Of a stretch of 64,000 bases of DNA, positions 1 through 11,741 are shown piece by piece. The stretch is taken from the NCBI GenBank assembly GCA_033557835.1, contig JAWQRO010000048.1, positions 1-64,000 of the forward strand, read 5' to 3'. Position 1 is the first letter of the stretch, and every line of letters starts with the position of its first letter. The position numbers and the translations under genes are program-made. The DNA is from Helochares maculicollis (Eukaryota; Arthropoda; Insecta; Coleoptera; Hydrophilidae). The notes beneath the pieces were generated by a model. That model saw only the letters and a list, made by a program, of their open reading frames with translations. It made no database searches and was not told the origin of the DNA.

Positions 1-356
1 GATTTCATGTTTCATTTGTAAACTTATTTTTAGTCTTTTAAAACTGCTCTCTTGTGGCTTTTTCTTCGGGGACATTTTTACCAAGGTGTATAATATTTGC
101 ACAAAAAACGTAATGTCCGGACACACAGTTTGTAAAAATATATGATTAGACTCGACTCAAACACGCGTGCGCAACTAAACACAAACTGATACACCAATAG
201 AACAGAAAGTTCCTTCATACAAGTCGGGAATTCCCCTAACCGCGTCACTCGTTATACGAAACGCCGCTCTTTAAGCGAGTCATTTCTTTACAATTTATTT
301 TGCTCGTTATGCGAAATACTCGTTATGCGAGGTGCTCGTTAAGCGAGGTTCCACTG
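1..356 (-). mobile_element. pogo/Tigger-like DNA transposon, 5' end (truncated by window edge)
   Basis: Read on the minus strand, the element begins at 356 with CAGTGGAACCTCGCTTAACG, directly next to a TA dinucleotide (357-358), as expected for an IS630/Tc1/pogo insertion. Several degenerate copies of a CTCGTTATGCGA-like unit follow between 244 and 350, a style of subterminal repeat known from pogo/Tigger elements. At 75 on the minus strand an ATG opens a reading frame (MSPKKK...) that runs off the window and ends in a basic stretch (KISLQMKHEI) resembling the start of the CENP-B/psq-type helix-turn-helix of Tigger transposases. The rest of the element lies outside the window, so I cannot say whether it is intact. 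The family call rests on terminus style and the short N-terminal peptide. Confidence 0.6.
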
Positions 357-1489
357 TAATAATAATGTTTAGTTGTGGTAAAACTGCAGAACTATTGCTA
401 ATACCCTGACATTAAGGACATATAAGCACTTCACTTCTATACTTTTAGAAGGCTTAATAATTCATTTAAAAAAATAATGCTACATGAACATAATTTCTTA
501 TTACAAATATTTGGTATGCCAACGGTTCTTAATAATAGGAATTTGTAAGGAATTGAATGGTTAATTAATCTACAATTCTATCTATGAATTGCATAAAACA
601 TTTGAAGGCATGAGATTTTCATTCAGGTGATTCTTTCAAACGTATCATCAATTACATTTTCTCAAGTGGTTAATCTTGACATATAAAAGATGTTCTAAAT
701 TACATAATCTAAGTGGTCAAACAAAAAAGATCTAATGAGAATTATGCAAAAAGTTAGGGAAAAGGCACCGCAAAGAGCGCAAAGTAACTGCTAATTGAGC
801 GTATGGCAAATCTAGGATGAAAGCTTTGCGTCAGTAAATGCAGCCTTTTGATAAGCGATTTTAAAATCGATCATGTCCTAAACATTTAAAATCTATGTTG
901 TCCATTGCTTAGGACTGCTTCAAATGTGCATTACTTTCTCGCTATTTTGTAATTTTGAAGGTGTTTACGTTTCGGAAATGTCATTAAATCGACATCATGT
1001 TGACGTCAACGAAAATTGTATATTCATCATCAAAAGCCAACGAACTTGCTATTTATAAAGTAAAAAACAATATAAAATTTACATATTATTCATGTGGTAC
1101 TACTTACATAATAAGTTGAATTTTGTAACAGGAGTTGCGCTATAATCAATGGATTTTACAAACATTTTAATGCAAGATTGGGGCACTGGATAAGAAAAAT
1201 ACTGTGGAAGTAATAAAACTACGCATTAAAATAAATTACCTCTTATGTCTTGTCTTGGCTGCGTCTATTAAACTGAATTTAGATCACTTAAACTTATTTG
1301 CAATTTACACCATACACAGGTGTATGATTTAATAGTCGCACAATTGGACTCCAGAAAAAAACCATGTATTTATTTAGTAGAGCTCTAGTATTTACAAAAT
1401 GGTTGTTCTTGAAAATATGTGTTTTATGACATTCGCCTGAAGACACAAAAATTATTAAAGAATTGCTTTATTATAGTTTGGGAGTAGTA
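357..1489. other. gene-free AT-rich stretch
   Basis: No exon-like reading frame, RNA gene or terminal repeat could be recognised. The stretch separates two pogo-like remnants and may itself be decayed transposon sequence. Confidence 0.5.
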
Positions 1490-2260
1490 AGTGATGCTTA
1501 AACACCATCACCAAACCAATCATCATAATAACCTTGAGCCTAGCTATATTTATAATGCTAGTAAGTTAAAATCTTCTAGTTGTAGTCAAAAATATGATGT
1601 TCAAAAAAAGCCACTTTTCAATAGTGCTTTAAAGATTCTTACTTTATTTCCTCCTGCGTCAGACATTCATTCGCAATAAGCGGGTTTCTTTGAATGCCAA
1701 TCTTTGATATTGCAGATTTAGTTAATGTAGTATTAAAACTTTACTTATGTACGGTCTTTATTACTAAAATTAAAAGCAAGCGGTAATTTTTCAGTCCACG
1801 CAACAAGCTAAAATGTATTGTGAGTTGTTTCATGACTTGTTTTGATCATTATTGGTTTGGTGCGTATTGAACTAGCAGTCCAAGTTGAAGGAATTTCTAA
1901 AGTTAGAGGCATCTCATCCATATTTGCCATTAGAGTTATCTAGATTTTATTTCCGTCTCGCTGATATTACAAATACATGGAACTCTAAATTTTAGATTCA
2001 CAAACAGCTGAAATTTTTGGGGTAGTGTTCTACGCACACATGCCCATGACCCTTCATATGTGTAAAGCTTCAAAACTTACCATTTTCGTATAAGCAGATG
2101 ATCTGCTGCTTTGGTAGTTTTAATTGCTCCTCTTGTGTTTTGCATTCGGGAACCATGTTCTCTGTTGGTGTTGAACCACTGTTCACTACTGTTCTATTTC
2201 GTATTGCTTTTGAATGATTTATCACCTCATATGAGTCTTTTTTGTTTGACACTCATATTT
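1490..2260 (-). mobile_element. decayed pogo/Tigger-like transposase fragment
   Basis: The minus strand holds pieces of a Tigger/pogo DDE transposase in shifting frames. The clearest is near 1870-1950, where NMDEMPLTLEIPSTWTAS resembles the first catalytic-aspartate block of Tigger transposases (NMDETP...), followed by a segment around IKTSHE that sits where the family has a TGHEK-like motif. Upstream in the coding direction (about 2000-2050) a run with RTLPQKFQLF resembles the linker region of the same family, and 2070-2252 is a 60-codon open stretch that could be its N-terminal part. Stops and frameshifts are frequent, so this is a fossil. It need not belong to the element ending at 356. 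Boundaries are approximate. Confidence 0.5.
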
Positions 2261-2350
2261 CCTAATTTATGAATAAAATCGTTCAAGCTTTATAAAAGTA
2301 ATTCAAATGAATCGTACAAATTTGCACACGATTACAGGCTGAGCCTAATA

Positions 2351-3588
2351 CTAACTTGTCCAATAAGTTTTGCGGTTCGATAAGAAAATCACAATTTTTA
2401 TCGTTTGAAATACACTTTATTATTCAGTATAAACTTCCTGCACAACAATACACTTGTTCCAACGAGATTCCAATTTATGAATTCCATCCCTGAGGTAAGA
2501 ATCTCGGAGGTCTGCAAAATACGCTTCCACATATGTTATGACCTCATCTTTTGATGAAAAATGCTTTCCACGCATGAATTTTTAAGGGCTGAAAACAAAT
2601 GGAAGTCGCTAATAAATACATTGGAACATTCGAACTTTAATTCATGGATTTTAGCAATTTCAAAATGCTTTGGTGACACGGTGCATTGTCCTGATAAAGG
2701 GGATTTTTTATGCAAACCGAATCTGCTTTCATGAATGTTTTCCTTCAGCTAGTCTAAAAGGATACAGTAATATTGAGAATTTATTGTTTTACCAATTTGC
2801 AAGTAATCCAAAATCGAAATTCCTTTCGCATTTAAAAAAAAACTGATGCTAAGACCTTTTTGGCAGATTTCTGGACACAAACTCGTTTCGGAGCCGAAGA
2901 ACCACGCTCGCACCACTCTTTAGCCTCTTGTTTTGATTCAGGATGCTAGTGATAGATCCTCCATAGTGATGAATCGACGCACAAAATCCACTTTATTCTT
3001 TCGAAAACACTCTTAAATGTATCTGAGAAAGTCTCATTCGAATATATTTTTGTTCCATTGTTAGCAAATGCGGCACCCATTGGGCACACAGTTTTCTGAA
3101 ACCCAGTATTTCTGTCAAAACACTGCTTACACTGCCTGCTGTAGGGCTTCTACTGAATCTCTTTCAGTTACTCGTCGATTTTCCAATATGATATCTTGTA
3201 TTTTTACGATTTCTGGTGTTGTTATTTTGGACGTCTTTGGCGTGGATCGTCTTTAATACTTGTACGACCACGTTTAAATTCAGTAACCCATTTTTCTGCT
3301 GTACTAATTGAAGGCGAATACTTGTACACACTAACAACATTCGTTCATAATTTTCCTTTGCTTTTAAACCTTAATAAAAATTCAAACACAGTACGATACT
3401 TGATTTTTCCATGGCAAAAACTACTGCGGCACGTCGATACTAAATGACTTGTAAACAAAGAATGAATTGACAAATTTAAATGAAACTTCACATACGTGCA
3501 TATGAAGAGTGTGCCAATATATCAAAATAAAATTAGGCTGGAAGCAATTCTGTTTCTTATCGACCCGAAAACTTTATGAACAACCTAG
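2351..3588 (-). mobile_element. decayed mariner element
   Basis: The ends carry matching inverted repeats: 2351-2395 (CTAACTTGTCC, then AAGTTTTGCGGTTCGATAAG) and the complement of 3545-3588 (CTAGGTTGTTC, then AAGTTTTCGGGTCGATAAG). The 1238-bp length is normal for mariner. On the minus strand the C-terminal end of a mariner transposase is legible near 2447-2530 (FADLRDSYLRDGI, then ES-RWNKCIVVQ). The rest is broken by stops and shifts on this strand, and the longer plus-strand frames at 3068-3447 are antisense shadows. A TA flanks the left end (2349-2350), but the right flank is mutated. It is an immobile fossil. Confidence 0.8.
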
Positions 3589-4383
3589 AATATAATGATC
3601 ATAGACAAAGAGCGTAATTAAATTGTTGATTCTCCCGCTTTTCTTGAGAGGTAACCCTCTACGCTACTTTCAGTGGCGTGTCATTTTTTTGGGCTATAAA
3701 ACGTATCTCAAAGTAAAAGATCTATTGAAAAAATTATTTCACTTGCAAACCATGAAACGCACCTAAAATTTTAGTCTATTTGTAGATATAAAATGGTGCG
3801 TCGTATAGTCCGAAAAAAACGATAATAACTAAAATTAATTTGACAAACAGTCTGATGGAGATAATAACACATTAGAGGCAAAACCGACTATAGATTTAAA
3901 AGGAATTATTATAAATTTTCGTTACTCATCATCGGCCTTAAGTTTTAACAATATTTCCTGCTTTTCATCCTCTTAAATTAATAATTTATCACTTGTAGCA
4001 ACCACATTTTATGATATATCGGTATTTTTGAAAAACTCCCCTTTCAACTACCCTAACTAATTTTGTAAGGAACATCTACATTCTCGTTTCTGTAATCTGC
4101 TATTAAGTTGGCAAGTTAATAAAAATCAGTTACTAGCCCAAAATCCCGTTTTTAATTAAATTCTCATAAAACAACGAAACCCTTTTTTTCAATTTTACAG
4201 TAGTTTTAATCTTAACTTTCTCATATGTATAATCAACAATGACTGAGATACTGTTATCTCTAGTGAATCATCATTTATCTCATTATGAAGTAAATTATCA
4301 AACAATTGCGTATTTCTTAACTTTTACAGAAGAATAAACAGAATTGGTTCCTCATCGATAGCGGCATTGATTTTTGAGATAAA
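3589..4383. other. gene-free stretch between two mariner fossils
   Basis: No gene was found. Around 3793-3825 a GGTGCGTCGTATAGTCCG-type motif resembles subterminal repeats of some insect DNA transposons, but no partner repeat was found, so it is only a hint of another degraded element. Confidence 0.4.
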
Positions 4384-5620
4384 CCAGGTGCGCAAGTTTA
4401 TAATGTTGTTTTGTTATCAAGAGATGGCGCATGGACTCTATTGAAGTAACCTTTGGAACCCAAACCGCCATTTTGTTCGTAAGACTGCCCACTACAAACC
4501 GTCATATTCGTTTAGTTGTTTACGAGTTAGTAGCATACTTCTTTTTCATGTTAAACATGTTGAATTTTGAGCCAAGTAAAGAGAATTTACGGCATGTTAT
4601 GATTTTCTTGCTCAACCAACAGAAAAAGACATCGGAAAGTCATCGAATTCTTGTAGAGACTTACGGCGATCTTGCTCTAACTGTCAAGACTTGTGAACGC
4701 TGGTTTCAACGTTCCAAAGTGGCGATGTCAATTTTATTGACAAAGAACGTGAAAATCTACCAAAATAGTTTAAAGACGGCGAATTATAAGCATTATTGGA
4801 CAAAGACGATACACACACACAACAAATGATGGCGGAGCAGTTGAATGTCACTCAGCAAGCCATTTCCGATCGCCTGAGAGCCATGGAGAAGATTCAAAAG
4901 GTTGGAAAATGGGTTCTACACAAACTAAACGAACGACAGATGGAAAGACAAAAAACTGTGTGCGAAATGCTGCATTTACGTCGCAAATTAAAAGGTTGTA
5001 ACTGGCGATGAACAATAGATATATTTTGAGAATCTCAAACGTAAGAAATCGTGGGTAATGCTAGGACAACCATCTACATCGAGTACAAAACCAAATCGTT
5101 TTGGAAGGAAGACAATGCTGTGTGTGTGTGGTGGGATCCGAAGGGAGTAGTACTACGAGCTTCTCAAATCCGGCGAAACAGTTAATACCGTCCGCTACCG
5201 ACAACAAAAACACCCAGAATGCGCTCGAAGACACGACAAAGTCATTATGCAGTATGACAACGCTCCTGCACATTCAGCCAAAGGGGATCAAAGAAGTGAT
5301 TTATTCGCTTGGTTGGGAACTCCCCACCCAGCGTAGTCACCAGACCTGGCGCTTTCTGATTATCACCTCTTCTCATCGATGGACATACACTGGCTGAACA
5401 ACACATCAAAACTTTCGAGGTTGTACAAAAATGGCTCTATGAATGCATATCAATGAAAGTTGAAGCTTTCTTTTGGAATGGTATCCATTAATTGCCCGAG
5501 AAATAGATAAAATGTGTAAAAAGCAAGAGTCAATACTTTGAATAAATAATATTTTACCATTATTCTTAAATAATTGCGTAATTTTCATGAAACAAAAACA
5601 TGTTAAACTTGCGCACCTGG
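4384..5620 (+). mobile_element. decayed mariner element (1237 bp)
   Basis: Terminal inverted repeats are near identical: CCAGGTGCGCAAGTTTA at 4384 and its complement ending at 5620. A TA follows the right end. The plus strand carries a mariner transposase fossil. The N-terminal helix-turn-helix region starts near 4558 (MLNFEPSKENLRHVM), with SHRILVETYGD and TCERWFQR following. The second helix-turn-helix (QLNVTQQAISDRLRAM) lies at about 4838-4885, and VGKWVLHKLNERQMER follows it. The catalytic part is scattered over 5000-5400 in different frames, including a remnant of the block preceding the last aspartate. At least two frameshifts and several stops separate these pieces. The sequence type is close to that of the element at 55907-57191, but the terminal repeats differ, so the two are different lineages. 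Confidence 0.85.
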
Positions 5621-8600
5621 TATGTTGCTCTAGAAGAGACAAAACTTAACCCCGTTTAGCGCTTCGTCAATAAATGTTTGAAAAACGGCCAAATGCGGGT
5701 TATAGTTTTGAACGAAGATTCTAAAAGTTCTATCTTCATGTCTGTAAGGTTATTAGTTTTAAAGATATGAGCCATTGCAAATCCATTCAGCCCGCATTTG
5801 ATCGTCTTAAAACCAGAATTTCAAACATGCCTTTCATATTCGTTCCCTACACCTGAAAGACATGCAAGAAATTTCACTTTCTTCAGGTCAGCGGTTTGGG
5901 CTAAGCGCTGACGAGTTAGTAAGTCAGTCAGTCTCTCAGAAAAGACACTTTCTTTTGTACACAGATATTAAGAATTCGGAACAAACTCGTTTTCAATTGA
6001 TAAAATTTCCATAAAATATTCTTTTTGTAAAGAAAAGCATTTCTTTGTAAAGAGTTGTAGTTTAAAAACGCTATAGAAAATTTACTTGAACAATGTAAAC
6101 ACAAAGCTGAGCCGTACTTTTTCAATACATAATTCAGAGCAATATTGATTCAGGATAATCTATATTATAAATGACAATTGCGTAGCGCGCAATTAACATT
6201 TCTCGTTTTAAGTGGAAATATAAAGTAATTACTTCTTGAAGTTTGTTGTCAGTGCGCGGCGCACGGCCCAAGTCGGAGGTAAATAAATAAAACGGTACAG
6301 AATGGGCTCTCAGCTTCTCATTTCGCTCTACGCAAACAAGCTGTCGCCCAAACTTTTACCTTAATTTTTTAACGACTCTACAAAGTTTTCAAAACAGTTT
6401 CCACACCTTTTTTCTGTTATTCTTCCTCCTGTAATTGTATTACTGGAATGGCTGCGCGTTCTATTTTTAGCAATGGCAGAAAATACATGCCGCCACCCCC
6501 CAGGTTGACTAACAACCCCGCACCATTACGTTTTGCATTATTTTTTATCATTACCCGTGAAGACATCTAATTTTACGCGTCACTAGATTAGCGACTGTGA
6601 ATATTGTATATAGAAGATTACGTCACTTCCTGCGCTTATTAAATGTGATTAATATATAGTCTTTTTTTGCGGTGCCACGGCTTCTGTCTGACATGGCTTG
6701 GTCGTGCCGATGGATAGAATAGCGTATATACACGCTATCTTTGTAGAAATGACCCAATTATTTTGCTTGTGATACAAATTAATTCCAGTTTCGGTCCTAT
6801 TTATCCTAGGCACAGTTTAAGCTATTATAAGACCGGTCCGTCTATAACCGAAAAACATTGTACGTGTATATATCAGCCAAACTTTTCCCTCGGAAAACTT
6901 CCTCGAGTCACAAAGAGTCCTTCGTTCTATTGTAGAGAAAAAGGAAGATTGTCAATTGAAAGCATTTCAATTTATTCCAGTCTCCTCAAGAATAGCTTTG
7001 AATTTATTCTTTAGACAGCGACACACTGCAATCATTCTTATCTTAATTAAGATTTAAGTTAACACAAAACCTGAGGGTCTAAATTAGAGTTTCTCGATAA
7101 ATTGATCTTTCCGAACTTTGTCAAGGCAAATTTTTAAAGATGAAGCCCTTTTTTATGATCGAACAATTAAAAACAATATGTTAACCTACACAATTAATTT
7201 ACTTACCTGTTAATAATTAGCAGCTTCCCGAGCCGAACTTTAGATGTAGATTCAATTGGATAGATTGAAACAAAAGGGCCAATTTTTAACTGCCTATTAT
7301 TATACAGTTTTCATTAACTAAACAATGATTTGTTTATCTTTACGTTCAGTGCTTTCATAATTGAAAACTTTAAAACAACAAACAAACACAACATTCCGTT
7401 CAGCTGCGTCTGTTTATTTTTCAAAAAATTAGTTGCAAACTGTTGAACCGCATCAGCACACGCACATTTTTAATAATCGTTTCTAAAACCCATACTGAAG
7501 ATTATCATCACATGTCCCCGAACCGCTGACAGTAATGTCGAGCACTGGTAGAATCAATTAAGTCGCTTCTGTTTCAAATAATGCGATGTCATGGGCGTCT
7601 CAGTAACCGGGTCAGAAGGTGATTGAAAATGCTATTTGTAAAGTAGCTGCTTATTATTTTCTCAACTTTTTTATTCATGCTCCAACTTAAAATTCATAGC
7701 GTCAACGAACGTTATTATTACGAAGAATTGCTTCCAGAGATCCCAACTTAAAGTTGCGAAACTTAATTTTAGCCGATGTAATAACAGAATTCTTGAGCTA
7801 AAATACCATATTATATTTAAGCAAGTAATTATAGCCGGTGCAATGTCAGTTCACTAACCTTTCTAGACTCTCAGGGCCCTACGGACGTCTATTTTCATCC
7901 GCATTTTATCGTTTTGTATGCCCCCAGTACAAATCAACACGCCTAACAGCTGAAAATGCACCCATAAACCACACTTTCGACTTTAGATATATGCATGTAA
8001 TATTTTTATTTTTGGAAAATTCTCAAGCGTCTCTTTAATTTATTTTTAGGTTTAATATAAGCCTATTCAATGCTTCTCAGAAGGTACTAAAGTTATGACA
8101 TTTTATAGTGTACGCTTTGGTTTTAGGTTATAAGTCTTACAGAGGGTCGCTAAGAATTAATTTACTAAAACTTAAATATTTATTTATCTAACGATAGTGT
8201 TTGCTTTAAGTAAACTACGAAAGAGTAATAACTAATTGTTTACAATATTACCATTCAATAATTTGAATTATGCTGTATTAGCTCAACAGAAAATTTAATT
8301 CTTGGCAGTAAATGTGTTTGATAGAACCCTCTTAACTATAAAATGTTTACGTTTCTAAACGTGAGCTAAATCCGTCATAGCACAAAAAAATAAATAACAA
8401 AGTATCAAAATTATTTCGTGAACACAATCTAAACACAATTGCAAATTCCATTGTGTAAAAACAAATCAAGCTATTCACTATTTTATAATATAACTATTGT
8501 AAAACTTTACCAATTTCTGATATATTTAAATTATTCAATATTATATTCAACATACAATAAAACCTTTACACTAATATTTGTGAAAAAATATTAGTATTTG

Positions 8601-10439
8601 AATTCATAATACTCTAATTTAGAAAAAACAAATAACTTATTGAAAAAAACACATTTGCAAAACATTGGGATCATTTATTTATTTTCAATTTAAACCACAT
8701 GAACATTGTCACAAACAAATGCATACACAAAATGAAATTACTTCGTTTTACAGTATATTCTTTTTTAAGGATCCATTTCATTATTAATTTTCATGTTGTC
8801 TTTGTCAAAATATGTAATTAACAAACCGATAAACAATTTTCAAATGGTCTCCTCTCTGTTTGTAATATGCGCATAAAATTCATATTGACGCTGTTATAGA
8901 ATATCACTTTTTACAAGCATTAGATGAGAATGTTATAGTTTTTAGTGCTTCTTTGAAATAATTAATATATTACGATCTGCTTGTTTTAATTGTAGTTAAA
9001 TTCGAGAGATCTCTTACAATTTTACCAACAAACCAATTATTGCGGCGCAAATGAAAATTATAGATCACAAATAGAAGTAGTGAATTTATCAGTTAAAATA
9101 ATAGGCACAAACAAGAGTACAGTAATGACACCAACAATTTTATGATTCTTGACATTAAACAATCTATATCTGGAAATAGTTTATCGAATGTTCCATGTCG
9201 TTTTTATGCATTCTCTACCAACAAGTAGTTTCTGTATTCCTGAGCCCAGATTTGCTTTGCTACGTTTAAATAAATAGCCTAGTTAAATATTTTCATTGCA
9301 TCTGCAGTCAGATGATAATGTATTTACTGTAACGCCAGATAGATATTAATAAAAATCATATCTACAAAACACAAAAATAGGTGAAACATTTTTTCCAGGG
9401 TCAAATATGATATAAAATCACCTGTTTTGTTGTTGATATTACAAATAGGCAAGGCCCTGTAAATAATTTATCAAACAAAACGCGCCGGGTCAAAGAAGTA
9501 TACCGCAAAATAAATTCACCCCGAGTCCTTAATTAAACATCTTGCTCCTCTTAACAAACATTTAAAAATCAAACAGTAAATAACTTCACCAATTTCCGAC
9601 TAAGGTACTCCCTTCGATTCAGCAAATATTTATTCAGCAAATGTTCAAAATTACCTCGAAATGTCGAAAGGTTGCAAAAGGGAATCTGAATTATACCAAC
9701 GAATGAATAGGGTAAAAAGAAAAGGGCGAAAATTCGTAATCACTTATTCACCTTTAATTATAGCCCATATGTATTTTTTAATTAAAATTCTCCCATCCGC
9801 GGGCACGTGTTGTTAATTTTCTAAAACGCGTGGCGGCGCGCCCTTTTCTAATTCAACGTTTTTATTTTTATAATTACACCAGTTAAATTTGTGACGATTT
9901 GCTTTTTCATTAAAATTGATTTACATAACGATTCGATGCGTTTATTTTCACGATTGATTTCAGCTGTAAAAATCAGATACTACTCTTCAGCCTGCTTTGA
10001 AAAATAAAGTGCAGTATCAAAGCTTCAGATTGTCACGGACAACAATCTGGGTTTTCAAGTCGTGAAGGATGAAACTTGTAGTTCACAGTATTGTCAATTT
10101 TATTGGTGGATATTTGACCTTTGATTAATATTTCACAATTCTAATATTGAAACTGACACATCTTATCTATGTAAAGAAATCATTTTATATTCTATAAATG
10201 TTAAAAACGTTTTTAAAATTTCATTTGGGGGTCATCCAGAATCGAAAGTTGAAATTGAAAAAAATTGTATGCGTTGGTTCCACATGACCTAAACTGAAAA
10301 TAGAAATAAAAACGTTTGAAAGATTGCCTGATGTTGGTTTCGTGTCATAAATCTTGACCATATTTTAAACTAATCACTACTTGTGTTTGGACAAGAATGG
10401 ATTATCAAAAGAGACTCCAACGCGTAATACCAAAAGAAT
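5621..10439. other. gene-poor stretch, probably part of a long mib1 intron
   Basis: No coding exon could be supported on either strand. If the upstream mib1 exons lie outside the window, all of this is intronic. Points of structure: a repeat-like stretch at 5650-5960 ending in AGTCAGTCAGTC; a GC-rich interval at 6245-6350 with the 13-bp palindrome GTGCGCGGCGCAC (6252-6264); a very AT-rich interval at about 8050-9480; and a GC-rich block at 9795-9845 listed separately. Short open frames at 6763-7014 and 7838-8038 show no recognisable protein. Confidence 0.45.
9795..9845. promoter_or_regulatory. GC-rich palindrome cluster, possible enhancer core
   Basis: In otherwise AT-rich DNA, 46 bp contain four GC-rich palindromes: CCGCGG (9797-9802), CACGTG (9804-9809), ACGCGT (9826-9831) and GGCGCGCC (9835-9842). 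The E-box with its flank, GGCACGTGTT, resembles the class bound by Hairy/E(spl) bHLH repressors, the nuclear effectors of Notch signalling. The position, probably inside a mib1 intron about 1.9 kb before the first visible exon, makes a regulatory role plausible, but this is inference from motif content alone. Confidence 0.25.
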
Positions 10440-10790
10440 ATGATAGGGAGTGTTTGATGACCTGGCGCAATGTTATTTTTATGAACTCATGAAGCGGGGT
10501 TCATTGATCACACCATAAAAATGCTGCAACAAACAAGATCAAATGACGCAAATACTTACAGCAAAATAAAAGAGATTAGTCTCAACGCTAGATCCCATTT
10601 TGTAGCAAAACTACAAGAATAGCAGCTAATACTTAATTATTATCCTCCATACTCACCAAACTTGGCTCCCACTGACTCACTTTGTTCACAATTTAGACAT
10701 TTTAGTAGAAAACCTAATAATGCAAATTGTAAGGAACTCATTGGCTATCGTTAGCCAGGATTTTTATTCCACCGACTTAAGCAACCTACT
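10440..10790 (+). mobile_element. fragment of a decayed mariner transposase
   Basis: Two pieces of a mariner catalytic domain are readable on the plus strand in different frames. The first, at about 10452-10510, gives CYFYELMKRGSLIT, matching the block that follows the WW(D/S) motif of mariner transposases. The second, at about 10581-10690, gives NARSHFVAKLQE and then YYPPYSPNLAPTD, which are the second and third catalytic-aspartate blocks (HDNARxH and HPPYSPDLAPTD in the family). Stops interrupt both. No terminal repeats were found, so this is a 5'- and 3'-truncated fossil inside the likely mib1 intron. Confidence 0.7.
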
Positions 10791-11741
10791 CCTATAAGGG
10801 TAAAAGAGTGTAGATAATATAAGTGGATACTTATATGTATAAAATAACTACAAACTTAATCTTGGTCCTGAATATTATGAATCCTCAATCCAAAGTCTCA
10901 ATAATACTGGCAAATATGCTTATTGGCATCTATAGAAAGGCTGCATTTAAATGTTATCCACTTATTTCTTCGCATTTTGATGTACTCTTGAGTCCGCATC
11001 TACCCCTCCTAAACTATTCCATAACTTAAAGAAATCATCATTATGCATTTGGTGGTGTAACGATGGCATAATTCATTTTTAGCTCTTAAATCCGTGAGAG
11101 TAACGTAAAGCTCAGTTGTATTGCTAACCATTATCTAATTATTTAACGCGATTTCATAACGAATTTTTAGTAATAGGGTCAACTGATCAACAGAAAAGGC
11201 GTCATATAAGTAAACTTGGCAACTAGACTAGAAAGTATTCCGACATCCTCCATATTCTGGCGACATGGCGGCATCTAATCAAGCATAGTTATTCCAATCC
11301 ATATTCTTAAAGAAATAACAATTTTAGAATTATGAACAATGTGTGAGTTCACCTAGAATCATATTATTCATCAATGCCAACTGAATGTTATAAGCAGGAA
11401 ATTGTGGCGCTATCTGCAAGATGGCAAAAGATTGATAATGACGAAAATTTCAACTGCAAATGAGACATGCAGAAACTCGCTTCGGCATTAATTATAGTAG
11501 AGCTCTACTCTCATCAAATTTAGTTTCAATGGTCAATATTACCCATTAGCCTTAAGTTTTATAGACACATTTCTGCAAATAATTTTTGTCTGATAACTGC
11601 CGTCTCGCATATCAATGTTGTTCAGAATCAAAAATTATTTTTTCACATGCTTGTATTCCATTTGCATTCATCAATAAATGTTAAATAATGTAACTAAGTT
11701 TTTACTAAATAAACAAAGTATTTATATGTTTTTCCTTTCAG

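Noticed and set aside
3068..3447. Overlapping plus-strand open frames of 62 and 83 codons
   Set aside because: They lie antisense to a minus-strand mariner fossil.
5650..5960. AGTCAGTCAGTC-containing stretch as a defined repeat element
   Set aside because: It looks like the edge of a dispersed repeat, but no second copy or terminal structure exists in the window to define it.
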